Shown in pieces: positions 26,128 to 34,650 of a stretch of DNA of 64,000 nucleotides. Origin of the DNA: CAYJBH01 sp964369965 (lineage in GTDB: Bacteria; Bacillota; Clostridia; Oscillospirales; Ruminococcaceae); assembly GCA_964369965.1 (NCBI GenBank), contig CAYJGF010000015.1, forward strand, positions 1-64,000, read 5' to 3'. The position numbers and the translations under genes were made by a program. The stretch's first letter is position 1. Each line of letters opens with the position of its first letter. Below the pieces are notes generated by a model that was not told the DNA's origin, did not search any database, and saw nothing but the letters and a program-made list of their open reading frames with translations.

Positions 26128-29100
26128 ATGATGAAGGATAAAAGAAAAAAAAGTGATTTGATCTTAGATAAAGACACTCTTTCGATAGCACCGGGTAGTA
26201 TAATGAGCAAGGTTTCCGATAAAGACCTGCTTGTTATGATGACCGAGCTGTCGAACGAGTGGTTTTTTTCTTTTGAAGTAGCGACCGATATTATACAATA
26301 TTACGGCAGTATCGTGGAGAGTTTCGGTCAGTCCACCACCGCCTCGGTGTCACTCGGCGCGTCGCTGGAGCTCGGCGTGGTTCACCCCGACGACAGCGAG
26401 TTGTTTTTGCGTTTTATCGACAACATAAAAAAAGGGCTGTTTGAATCTCTCGATATTCGATATAAACAGATGGACGGCACATATCGATACTATCGCATTA
26501 TGTATAAGACGATAAACGATAAAAAGGGCGTGCCGGTTTTTGTGGTCGGGAAGGGTGTGGATGTCCATGACCAAAAAATATTGGAGGAGCGTTCCAAAAT
26601 TGACCTTTTGACCGAGTGTTATAACAAAATCTCCGCCGAGCAACTTATTGAGGAGGTACTGCAACAGCAAAACGACACGGTTCACGCGCTCTTTATTGTT
26701 GACATAGATAATTTTAAATCCATCAACGACAACTTTGGACATTTTTTCGGGGATGAGGTTTTAAAGGAGGTTGCCCACAACCTAAAAACCTCCTTTAGAA
26801 CGCAGGATATTGTCGCGAGGATAGGCGGCGATGAGTTCATCGTGTTTGTGGAAAATACCTGTGATACCGACATACTAAAGTCCAGGGCAAGAAAGATAAT
26901 GGAGGTGTTTAACAAACGCTATTCCGGCGCCGACCGCGATTATTCCATCTCCGGCAGTGTTGGTATCGCGATGTATCCTGACTCGGGCGAGCGTTATGAT
27001 GAACTGTATAAGTCCGCGGACAAGGCTTTGTATCAAGCGAAGATGCTCGGCAAAAACCAGTTTGTGTTTTATAACGACTCTTTGGTGGATGGCACGATGC
27101 GCGACCTCACACGTGTTGAAAATGCAAACCGTGTCGCCGGCAGTTATTTTGACTATGCGCTCATCTCCGCCGTTTTTGATATTTTATATGAGAACAACGC
27201 GAACGACCAATCGGTCGATAAGGTCATGCAGATTATCGGTCAAAAATATGATGCTGACCGATGCTATATCTTTGAGACTTTTGATAACGGCGAAACTTAT
27301 GATAACACTTTTGAGTGGTGCAAGCTCGGGGTAAGTGCCGAGATTGACAACCTCAAAGGCGTCACAAAGGAGGTGCTTTCTACCTTTTTCACCGACGCCA
27401 CCGAACAGGGCATACTCTACACAAACGATCTCAACTCCATGTTTGGGAGAACCGCCGCGTATGACCTCATGGCGGATCAGGGGATAAAATCCTTCGCCCA
27501 TGCACAGATTAAAAAAGGGGAGCAGGTCACCTTTTTCCTCGGTCTGGATGACTGCACAAAACAGAGGGTATGGAGCGAAAAGGAGATAAACAGCCTCGTC
27601 TATATCTCAAAAATCATCTCCATCATCTTTCAAAGCAAGCATCTTCAAACAATGCTCGGCGAGTTGACCGAGTACAATAAGATTTCAGCATACCTATCGG
27701 AATATACAAACGACCTTGTCTATGTCTCGGATATAGATAACTATGAACTGCTTCACGTTAATAAAGCGATATTGCAGGCACTCGGCAACCCACCGGAATC
27801 GGCGTGGAAGAACAAAAAGTGCTATGAAATTCTTCAGGGCAAGGATGCACCATGTGAGTTTTGCACCAATTCGCAGCTTGTGGAGGGGGAATTTTATGAG
27901 TGGACCTATTTTAACCCTACATTTGAAAAGCTGTATTTCCTTAAAGACAGCATTGTACCCATGCAGGGGAAAAATGTCCGTTTAGAGGTGGCGACCGATA
28001 TAACGCAACTCGACCTGCTCGAATCGGAGCTGAAAAAGCGCCTCGACGAGGAGCGGCTGTTAATCAGCTGTATCGATATACTTCACTCCGGTGAGACACC
28101 GGGCGTTTGTATCGATCGCCTACTCGCGATTATTGCGAACTATTACGGTGCCGACCGCTGTTATATCTTTGAGTTCGATAACATCAATGACCTGATACAC
28201 AATACCTATGAATGGTGTTCCGAAGGGGTAGTGCCTCAAAAAGACAATCTTCAAAATGTTGATAAATCAGAAATAAAAACATGGTGCGATAAATTTATCG
28301 AGGAGGGCGAGTTTTTCATCGACAAACTGGATAGCGACCTGTCTAAAGACTCACCGGAGTATGATACCCTTTCAGTGCAGGGTATAGAGTCGCTCGTCAC
28401 GGCACCCATCAAGGACGAAGACGATGAGTTGACCGGATTTATCGGCGTCGACAACCCTAAAAGGAACAGTAAAAACACCCTGCTCATGCGCTCTATAGCA
28501 AGGTTTGTCGCAAACTTTTTGGACGAGACAAGGCTGTTGGAGGAGCTTAATCGACTGAGCTACTATGACACCCTAACCGGCATAAAAAACCGCCACAGCT
28601 TTTCCGGCATGTTGCGGCAACTTGATAGAATAAAGTTTACCTCACTCGGGGTGGCTTATATCGATGTGTTGGGTTTAAAATCCATCAACGAGGTCAACGG
28701 TTCAGAGTATGGAGATGAGGTGTTAAAACGCCTTACCAAAGATATCTGTCAGGTGTTTGCCGACGATGTGTATCGTGTGGGCGGTGATGAGTTTATCGTC
28801 ATAAAACGCGATGTCACGGAGGAGCGTTTTGAAAAGGATCTCACAGAGCTTAAGGCGCTTATCGCGCCCGAGAATTTTGATGCAAACATCGGATACACAT
28901 GGAACAAAACATTCTCGAATGTATCGAACCTAAAAGACACCTCAAAGGGTAACCGATATAGAAGTATCCTGTCGCAAAATTTAGAAAGCGAAATTAAAGG
29001 AAATAAGTTTGTCGTATATCTGCAACCTCAGATGGATATTCAGGATTCTCACGTCTCGGGAGCGGAGGCACTTGTCAGGCGAGTGGGCGGTGACAACATG

Positions 29101-29727
29101 TTGCAACCGCCGGACAGCTTTATCCCGTTTTATGAAAAAGAGGGCATGATAACCCTCATTGATCTGCATGTATTCGAGGTGGTATGTAAGACGATAAAAT
29201 TTTGGATGGACAGCGGCAGTGATAAGGGTGTCTCGGTGGCGGTCAACTGCTCTCGCATGACCGTAATCGAGCCGGGAATTGTGGAAAAACTATCGCAAAT
29301 ATCGGACCGTTACGGCGTGGAGCGCTCCCGTATTATAATTGAAATAACCGAGACTATAAGCGATGTTTCGGAGCAAAAGATGTCGCAGATAACTTCAAAC
29401 TTTTCAAAGGTCGGATTTAAACTGTCGCTGGATGATTTCGGCAGTGGTTACTCCAACCTCTCCACCTTAAAATTTACCGACTTTGATGAGGTGAAGTTGG
29501 ACCGTTCTCTCACAAGTGAGCTTGTATCGGACGAAAAATCGCGTCTTTTGACACATTCAGCACTTAAACTTTGCAACGAGATGGATGGTCTTGTCTCGAT
29601 AGCGGAGGGGATTGAGTATGAGGAGCAACACGAGATACTCAAAACCATGAATTGTCACAAGGGGCAGGGCTTTTATTTCGCACGCCCGATGCCGATTGAG
29701 GAGTTTAACAGAAGGTATATATTGTAA
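26128..29727 (+). CDS. Multi-sensor cyclic-di-GMP protein: PAS-GGDEF-GAF-PAS-GAF-GGDEF-EAL
   Basis: 1199 residues, soluble. Rough order: PAS-like 30-150; GGDEF 155-320 with RIGGDEF at 231 and an RxxD inhibitory site (RTQD) five residues before it; GAF-like 345-505; PAS 520-630 with a Cys pair (CEFC); GAF-like 645-800; second GGDEF 805-940 with RVGGDEF but no RxxD; EAL 950-1199. The EAL domain keeps AEALVR, EITE, DDFGSGYSNL, KLDRSL and AEGIE, so both synthesis and hydrolysis of c-di-GMP look possible. The two GAF-like domains repeat the same core (DRCYIFE, then EWC, then DNL), which suggests duplication. No membrane segment, so signals are cytoplasmic. It has its own promoter; ATG 26131 is an alternative start. 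Confidence 0.93.
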   Translation: MMKDKRKKSDLILDKDTLSIAPGSIMSKVSDKDLLVMMTELSNEWFFSFEVATDIIQYYGSIVESFGQSTTASVSLGASLELGVVHPDDSELFLRFIDNIKKGLFESLDIRYKQMDGTYRYYRIMYKTINDKKGVPVFVVGKGVDVHDQKILEERSKIDLLTECYNKISAEQLIEEVLQQQNDTVHALFIVDIDNFKSINDNFGHFFGDEVLKEVAHNLKTSFRTQDIVARIGGDEFIVFVENTCDTDILKSRARKIMEVFNKRYSGADRDYSISGSVGIAMYPDSGERYDELYKSADKALYQAKMLGKNQFVFYNDSLVDGTMRDLTRVENANRVAGSYFDYALISAVFDILYENNANDQSVDKVMQIIGQKYDADRCYIFETFDNGETYDNTFEWCKLGVSAEIDNLKGVTKEVLSTFFTDATEQGILYTNDLNSMFGRTAAYDLMADQGIKSFAHAQIKKGEQVTFFLGLDDCTKQRVWSEKEINSLVYISKIISIIFQSKHLQTMLGELTEYNKISAYLSEYTNDLVYVSDIDNYELLHVNKAILQALGNPPESAWKNKKCYEILQGKDAPCEFCTNSQLVEGEFYEWTYFNPTFEKLYFLKDSIVPMQGKNVRLEVATDITQLDLLESELKKRLDEERLLISCIDILHSGETPGVCIDRLLAIIANYYGADRCYIFEFDNINDLIHNTYEWCSEGVVPQKDNLQNVDKSEIKTWCDKFIEEGEFFIDKLDSDLSKDSPEYDTLSVQGIESLVTAPIKDEDDELTGFIGVDNPKRNSKNTLLMRSIARFVANFLDETRLLEELNRLSYYDTLTGIKNRHSFSGMLRQLDRIKFTSLGVAYIDVLGLKSINEVNGSEYGDEVLKRLTKDICQVFADDVYRVGGDEFIVIKRDVTEERFEKDLTELKALIAPENFDANIGYTWNKTFSNVSNLKDTSKGNRYRSILSQNLESEIKGNKFVVYLQPQMDIQDSHVSGAEALVRRVGGDNMLQPPDSFIPFYEKEGMITLIDLHVFEVVCKTIKFWMDSGSDKGVSVAVNCSRMTVIEPGIVEKLSQISDRYGVERSRIIIEITETISDVSEQKMSQITSNFSKVGFKLSLDDFGSGYSNLSTLKFTDFDEVKLDRSLTSELVSDEKSRLLTHSALKLCNEMDGLVSIAEGIEYEEQHEILKTMNCHKGQGFYFARPMPIEEFNRRYIL

Positions 29728-29730
29728 AGG

Positions 29731-30516
29731 CTATAATTTTATCGAAACATCGCCGAAAAACAACCGTTTGCTTTCGCCGTTTTCCAACCTCAGCATGAGG
29801 TTGCACCGCTCGTCCATGTCGACGACATGCGCGTTGTAGACCATTTCCCCCTCATTCACGGTGATGTCACGACCGAGCACTATACTGCGCTCACGATACT
29901 CACGTGACACCTCGTCCAGCCGGTCGGGGTAGATCGAAAAAAAATTATCAATAAGTGCGGCTGAAAACACAGCATAAAGATCATCGTCCGGCATGTCAAA
30001 AACGGCACCGGCGATGGTCTTTATTTCGCTGTCAAAACCGCCTTTGGGCGTAAAAAGATTAATCCCCATGCCGAGTATAGCATAGTTCGCACTGCCATCT
30101 CGATTTATGGAGGATAGGGTGAGGATGCCGCTGACCTTTTTGCCGTCGATAAATATGTCGTTCACCCATTTTATGCCCGGTTTTTTGTCGGTCAACTGCT
30201 CTATGGTGCGACAAAGCGCGACGGCGGCGGCGAGCGTTATCACACTTATTTCGTCGCCTTTTAGGGTCGGCTTTAAAAGCATACTCATATATATGCCGTT
30301 TTGTGGCGAGTGAAAAACCCTGCCCAATCGTCCGCGCCCCTCGCTTTGATGCTCGGCAATGACTATAAGCCCTTCCTGGCTGTCAAGATGTTTTTTAATT
30401 ACATCGTTGGTGGAGCTCACACTGTCGTACAGTAAAAAATTGAGCTCCTTTTTACAATTTATATGAGAGCGTATCTGCTCCTCCGATAAGTGTGTCATAA
30501 TATTATAGGTAGCCAT
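29731..30516 (-). CDS. birA: Biotin--protein ligase, short type without HTH domain
   Basis: 261 residues. It activates biotin as biotinyl-AMP and attaches it to carrier-protein lysines. Key segments are SVSSTNDVIK, the ATP/biotin loop SEGRGRLGRVFHSP, and GIKWVNDIFIDGKKVSGIL with the catalytic-site lysine (KWPND is KWVND here). No N-terminal DNA-binding domain, so it is a monofunctional group I enzyme rather than a repressor. ATG 30516 overlaps the end of the GH25 gene by 14 bases. ATG 30498 is possible, but neither has a strong Shine-Dalgarno site. Confidence 0.92.
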   Translation of the reverse strand: MATYNIMTHLSEEQIRSHINCKKELNFLLYDSVSSTNDVIKKHLDSQEGLIVIAEHQSEGRGRLGRVFHSPQNGIYMSMLLKPTLKGDEISVITLAAAVALCRTIEQLTDKKPGIKWVNDIFIDGKKVSGILTLSSINRDGSANYAILGMGINLFTPKGGFDSEIKTIAGAVFDMPDDDLYAVFSAALIDNFFSIYPDRLDEVSREYRERSIVLGRDITVNEGEMVYNAHVVDMDERCNLMLRLENGESKRLFFGDVSIKL

Positions 30517-33046
30517 AGTTCCAGTCTACATGACCGCTTATGCCGGCACAGCTGCCCGAGCCGGTGTACTGCCATAAATCATATCGATAGGCAAAGTCGG
30601 TCTGGGTGGTGTAGTGCGCGAGCCAAATTCTGTTATGAGATATTGCGGAGTAGTCCAGTTGATGGATGAACCAGGATTTGCTGGCGTATATCATAGGGGT
30701 TTTGCCACCTTGGCGCACCGTGTCACAAAATGCATTCGCAATCTGTGTGCGCAGTGCGGTGGAGATGTTGTTTGCACGACCGCCGGATTGATACTCCGTG
30801 TCAAATGTTATGCCGTATTTGAGGTTGTATCCGGCGGAAAGCGACAGGCAAAAACTTGCCTCCTCAACCGCCTCCTGCACCGTTATCGCCTGAGAGAATA
30901 TGTATATACCCACGTCCAGACCGACCGCGAGTGCGCCATTAATGTTCTGGCGATAGTACGGGTCCTCCACCAGCACGCCGGTGGAATAACCGCGATATCC
31001 GGCGCGGATAATGACCCAGTCGACACCGCTGTCCTTGACCGCCTGCCAATTGATGTTGCCCTGCCATTTTGAGACATCAATGCCGTTTGTAATCTCTTTT
31101 TCTACCGGAATGTTCTCCTCAACCTTGACCTCGACAAGACTGCCGTCATCGTTAGATCGGTAGGTCACACCGTCGATGCTCACATATCCGGTAACCATAT
31201 TGTGATTTGCATCATAATAAAATTTCTTGCCGTCAATATCTATCCAGCCGGTGTACAGGGTCGTCACTTTCTCCTCAACCTTGTGCTCGACGGCAAACTG
31301 ATTAAACGGAGCTTTCATTATAAGCAGTCCGTCCACCGTCTCGAATAAAAGACTATTGTCCACCTCGACCTCGGTCGGGGTTGGCGGTGGGTCCACACCA
31401 TCCTGATCATCGGGATCTGGATTGGGATCGGGGGTGCCATCACCGGAGCCATCACCGGAGCCATCGCCGGTGCCATCGCCGGTGCCGTCGCCGGAGCCGT
31501 CGCCGGAGCCATCTCCTGTGCCATCTCCGGTGCCGTCGCCGGAGCCGTCGCCGGTGCCGTCACCGGTGCCATCGCCGGTGCCATCTCCTGTGCCGTCGCC
31601 TGTTCCCTCGTCGGGATTGTTGGCGTTCGGGTCGACAGGGTCATTCATATTGAGGAAAAAGTTACTTAATGAAAAGGTATTAAACGACATACCGGTCGGT
31701 GCAGGAGTGCCGCCCGTCACCAATTTTTTTGCGCCGGTTATGTTGCCGTTTGCATCAACGATAAATATGTAGTCCCCCGCATGTTCACCATCGGCGATGG
31801 TAAATTTATAGTCCGGACTGCCGGAGGTGTAGCTCACCGAGGCAGGAGTCGTCACCTGTTGAATTTCGGCATTCGGCACTACCGCTATAACGGTAGGTGC
31901 AGGCTCCGGTGCAGGCGCAGGAGCCGGTGCCGGTGCCGGTGCGGCAGAGCCGTCGGTCGCGCCGGAGGGTGCGGAGTCGTTGCCGTATTCCGAATCCTCC
32001 TCCGAGACGACGATATCGGACTCGTCCTTGATCTTGTCCTTAAGTGCCTCCTCGTCGAGAGGTTTGGTTTCAACCTCTAATATAACCTCCACCTGTTTTG
32101 GTTCGACAGCAGGATAACCGTCACTCGGGTGGAGCACCACTATATAGTCACCCTCGACCTCGAGGTCGGTGAGTTCAAGAAAACCCAGCTTGTCCTCCAT
32201 CTTATACACCGTGCTTTCACCGTCCGGATCGATCACGCTCAATACAAACTCGACGCCGGTGATAGGCGCACCCTCGGAGTCAACGACGCGCATCTCTAAC
32301 AGACCGCCGGCAGAGGCAAGCGAGAGGTTGATTTCGGGTGCGGTTTTTACCGCCGTGTTCGCCATCAACTCATACTCGATTATCGGAGAGCCGGTCGGGA
32401 GTGTATTTATCGTCTCACTCGGTGGGGTTTCCACCTCGGCGAGCGCATCTATAGTCGGCATGTAGAACAGCGCGAACACTGAGCCGAATATTACAAATAA
32501 ACTGAGACAGGCGACGGCGGCTATGAGGGCGGTTCGGCGCATCTTTTTGCGCTTGATTTTTGTGTCCTCAACCTCCTGTGTCATGTCTTTGAATTTTTGT
32601 GCAACCTCATTCACCGAAACGGTGGAGGTGACACTGCCGTTATAGGTTTTTATTTTTCTCGGCGCTATTGTTTGCGCCGTGTTTTCCATGCGCTCCTGCT
32701 TATCATCGGCAGGTTTTGGCTGCTCAACCGGCTTTAAATCGGGAGTTTTTTCCGGCGATGGGTCACTCTCAAAGACGGTGTTGCGCCCCAGAGGGACACC
32801 TCGCAACGAGGCTATCACGTCGGTTACCGAGCCGGGCTTGCCGGACGACCTCGCGTGGCTGACCGAAGTCCTCTCGTCGGGGTAGGTAGCCGTTTTAAAA
32901 GCGTTCGATACAACGCCTGCATTATTTTCATCGGTAAACTCGGGCGGTGTTAACGGCGAGTCGATAGATTTTTTCCTGCCCGACCTATTTAACTTTGTCT
33001 CTTCTTTATAAAAAGGAATTTTTTTGTCACCTTTTACAAATCGCAT
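30503..33046 (-). CDS. Membrane-anchored cell-wall protein with GH25 (lysozyme-type) domain
   Basis: 847 residues. Residues 1-168 are a charged cytoplasmic region, 169-193 a membrane anchor (IAAVACLSLFVIFGSVFALF), then a CnaB/SpaA-like beta domain (about 255-325), a Pro-Ala linker (about 378-393), a GTGDG/GSGDG repeat tract (about 479-539), one or two cell-wall-binding-like repeats (GWIDIDGKKFYYDANHNMVT) and a GH25 muramidase domain (about 660-847). GH25 marks are GIDVSKWQGNINW, ITFDTEYQ and LWQYTGSGSCAGISGHVDWN. It would cleave peptidoglycan outside the membrane while anchored like a type II protein. Start ATG 33046 follows GAGGG. Its own promoter is at 33106-33134 and birA overlaps its end. 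Confidence 0.9.
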   Translation of the reverse strand: MRFVKGDKKIPFYKEETKLNRSGRKKSIDSPLTPPEFTDENNAGVVSNAFKTATYPDERTSVSHARSSGKPGSVTDVIASLRGVPLGRNTVFESDPSPEKTPDLKPVEQPKPADDKQERMENTAQTIAPRKIKTYNGSVTSTVSVNEVAQKFKDMTQEVEDTKIKRKKMRRTALIAAVACLSLFVIFGSVFALFYMPTIDALAEVETPPSETINTLPTGSPIIEYELMANTAVKTAPEINLSLASAGGLLEMRVVDSEGAPITGVEFVLSVIDPDGESTVYKMEDKLGFLELTDLEVEGDYIVVLHPSDGYPAVEPKQVEVILEVETKPLDEEALKDKIKDESDIVVSEEDSEYGNDSAPSGATDGSAAPAPAPAPAPAPEPAPTVIAVVPNAEIQQVTTPASVSYTSGSPDYKFTIADGEHAGDYIFIVDANGNITGAKKLVTGGTPAPTGMSFNTFSLSNFFLNMNDPVDPNANNPDEGTGDGTGDGTGDGTGDGTGDGSGDGTGDGTGDGSGDGSGDGTGDGTGDGSGDGSGDGTPDPNPDPDDQDGVDPPPTPTEVEVDNSLLFETVDGLLIMKAPFNQFAVEHKVEEKVTTLYTGWIDIDGKKFYYDANHNMVTGYVSIDGVTYRSNDDGSLVEVKVEENIPVEKEITNGIDVSKWQGNINWQAVKDSGVDWVIIRAGYRGYSTGVLVEDPYYRQNINGALAVGLDVGIYIFSQAITVQEAVEEASFCLSLSAGYNLKYGITFDTEYQSGGRANNISTALRTQIANAFCDTVRQGGKTPMIYASKSWFIHQLDYSAISHNRIWLAHYTTQTDFAYRYDLWQYTGSGSCAGISGHVDWNYGYL
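31435..31610. repeat. Coding tandem repeat (GTGDG/GSGDG tract)
   Basis: About 175 bp of near-perfect 6-bp and 12-bp units encoding repeated Gly-Thr/Ser-Gly-Asp inside the GH25 gene. It gives long open frames on both strands and could change length by replication slippage. Confidence 0.9.
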
Positions 33047-33105
33047 AGTTGTTATCCCTCAAAATTAACATATAGTAAACATGATGTAAATGTATAATTA
33101 CTCAT

Positions 33106-33134
33106 AGTATACAACAAAAGAAGATGTTTGTCAA
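33106..33134 (-). promoter_or_regulatory. Sigma-A promoter of the GH25-birA operon
   Basis: Minus strand TTGACA (33134-33129), 17-bp spacer, TATACT (33111-33106), 60 bases before the GH25 start. It shares the 323-bp divergent gap 33047-33369 with the XRE promoter. The rest of the gap is AT-rich with nothing else recognised. Confidence 0.8.
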
Positions 33135-33250
33135 GTTTTGTAATGTTGTGTCTTTTTTGGATATTTAACAATACGTATGCAGTGTGTGACTAAATTTTGA
33201 CAACATTTTGGTATATATTTCACAAAAATTATATTTTTTGCATTTACCCC

Positions 33251-33279
33251 TTTACAAATCGTTTTTTATACAATATAAT
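33251..33279 (+). promoter_or_regulatory. Sigma-A promoter of the XRE regulator gene
   Basis: TTTACA (33251-33256), 17-bp spacer, perfect TATAAT (33274-33279), leaving an 84-base leader. Confidence 0.7.
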
Positions 33280-33369
33280 TTACTATGCGTATTAGAATTG
33301 GGTGAGTTATCCTCTACATATTTTCATCCCGATACATATGCAAATATTTGAAAGGGATTTTGCGGTTTT

Positions 33370-34080
33370 ATGACAAATGACTTCAGCAGAATTATTACAC
33401 TGCTGAGAAAAGAGAAGGGGGTTACCCAAAAACTTGCGGCGGAGCAATTTGGGATATCACAGGCACTTCTTTCTCACTATGAAAAGGGCATACGGGAGTG
33501 TGGTCTTGATTTTGTTGTTCGCGCCGCCGACTATTATAACGTGTCCTGCGACTACCTTTTGGGTCGCAGTGCGGAGCGCACCGGTCGCGCACTTTCGGTG
33601 GATGATATACCGGACCCGTCCGATGCCAAGGACTCCAACTATCGAGGCAGTGTCCTACCCACGCTTAATAAAAAACTGATCAGCAACTCGCTTAATATTC
33701 TGTTTGACCGACTTAACGAATGCCCCGACAAGGTGCTTGTTGCCGAGATATCGACCTATTTGTCCATTTCGGTCTATAAGATGTTTCGCTATCTTTACGG
33801 CTCGAACAGCAAGAATACCGAGGCACTGTTTTCAATGTCCCGTTATGGCTTTGACGGTTACAGCAATGCGGCACTGCACATATGTGAGGGCAATATCCGA
33901 GCCGTTCTTCAAGGGGAGGATATCGGTCTGGGTGCCAACGTCAAGGACACCTCGGCATTTAGAATGTCGACCGAACAACTGATGAAAGATTATGCCCTTT
34001 TCGCCCCAAGCCTTTTCAACCTAATAAAAAACGCCGAGGCGAGGATGGATAGATATTATAACGGCACCAAATCGGAATAA
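33370..34080 (+). CDS. XRE-family transcriptional regulator
   Basis: 236 residues. Residues 5-62 are a lambda-repressor-like helix-turn-helix (IITLLRKEKGVTQKLAAEQF, ISQALLSHYEKG). The remaining 170 residues form a helical domain without a recognised ligand motif. The gene is divergent from the GH25 operon and upstream of the AbrB-like gene. The target is unknown. AAGGG lies 13 bases from ATG, an unusually long spacing. A palindromic hairpin follows the stop codon. Confidence 0.88.
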   Translation: MTNDFSRIITLLRKEKGVTQKLAAEQFGISQALLSHYEKGIRECGLDFVVRAADYYNVSCDYLLGRSAERTGRALSVDDIPDPSDAKDSNYRGSVLPTLNKKLISNSLNILFDRLNECPDKVLVAEISTYLSISVYKMFRYLYGSNSKNTEALFSMSRYGFDGYSNAALHICEGNIRAVLQGEDIGLGANVKDTSAFRMSTEQLMKDYALFAPSLFNLIKNAEARMDRYYNGTKSE

Positions 34081-34102
34081 TATATACACCAAATATAATA
34101 AC

Positions 34103-34151
34103 AATAAATATATGTAAAATTTCCATTTTTTTACATATATTTATTTTTTTT
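34103..34151 (+). terminator. AT-rich hairpin with T-run after the XRE gene
   Basis: Perfect 17-bp inverted repeat, AATAAATATATGTAAAA (34103-34119) against TTTTACATATATTTATT (34129-34145), 9-base loop, followed by T-rich sequence. It may terminate the XRE transcript, but the weak A/T stem could equally be a protein-binding palindrome. Confidence 0.5.
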
Positions 34152-34154
34152 GCT

Positions 34155-34191
34155 AACATATATTTACAAATCTGTAAATATATGTTAATAT
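34155..34191 (+). promoter_or_regulatory. Promoter with embedded palindrome (operator candidate) upstream of the AbrB-like gene
   Basis: AACATATATTTACA (34155-34168) is a perfect inverted repeat of TGTAAATATATGTT (34173-34186) across four bases. A promoter fits the same sequence: TTTACA (34163-34168), 17-bp spacer, TAATAT (34186-34191). A regulator bound to the palindrome would cover the -35 box and spacer. Autoregulation by the AbrB-like or XRE protein is an inference. Confidence 0.5.
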
Positions 34192-34258
34192 ATGGAATAA
34201 ATAGGATATTAAATTCCATTATTTGGATATTTCAGAAGAAAAGAAAGGAATAGGAATT

Positions 34259-34501
34259 ATGAAATCAACCGGCATAGTACGCAAAATCGACGATCTTGGG
34301 CGTGTGGTGCTTCCCATCGAGTTGCGACGCACCTTTAATCTGGATGTTGGCTCCAGTTTAGAGGTTTTCACCACCGAGGAGGGAATTGTGCTAAAAAAAT
34401 ATCAAGCATCCTGCATATTTTGCGATAGTGATAAAAAATTGAAGGATTTTAACGGCAGTCCCGTGTGCGCAATGTGTAGAAAAAAAATCGGTTCGCTCTA
34501 A
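34259..34501 (+). CDS. SpoVT/AbrB-type transition-state regulator with C-terminal zinc-ribbon-like tail
   Basis: 80 residues. Residues 1-50 are a swapped-hairpin AbrB DNA-binding domain (STGIVRKIDDLGRVVLPIEL, RRTFNLDVGSSLEVF). The C-terminal 30 residues carry two CxxC pairs (CIFC and CAMC), as in Clostridial AbrB homologues with a treble-clef-like tail. ATG 34259 follows AGGAATAGGAATT. The longer frame from 34223 is not supported by a Shine-Dalgarno site. It lies downstream of two palindromes. Confidence 0.92.
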   Translation: MKSTGIVRKIDDLGRVVLPIELRRTFNLDVGSSLEVFTTEEGIVLKKYQASCIFCDSDKKLKDFNGSPVCAMCRKKIGSL

Positions 34502-34650
34502 AATTCACTATATTATATCTTTTTTATTGTGATTTTGTCACATATTATAAATATATGCTTAAAAAAATCGAAAAAGTGCTTGATTTTTGCACCAAAAAGG
34601 TGTAAAATTTAGTTGTACATAAATTATGCAGTTTATATTAAGGAGTATCA

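Noticed and set aside
31435..31610. Array-like repeats that could look like a CRISPR
   Set aside because: The units are 6-12 bp, contiguous, in frame with the GH25 gene and have no spacers.
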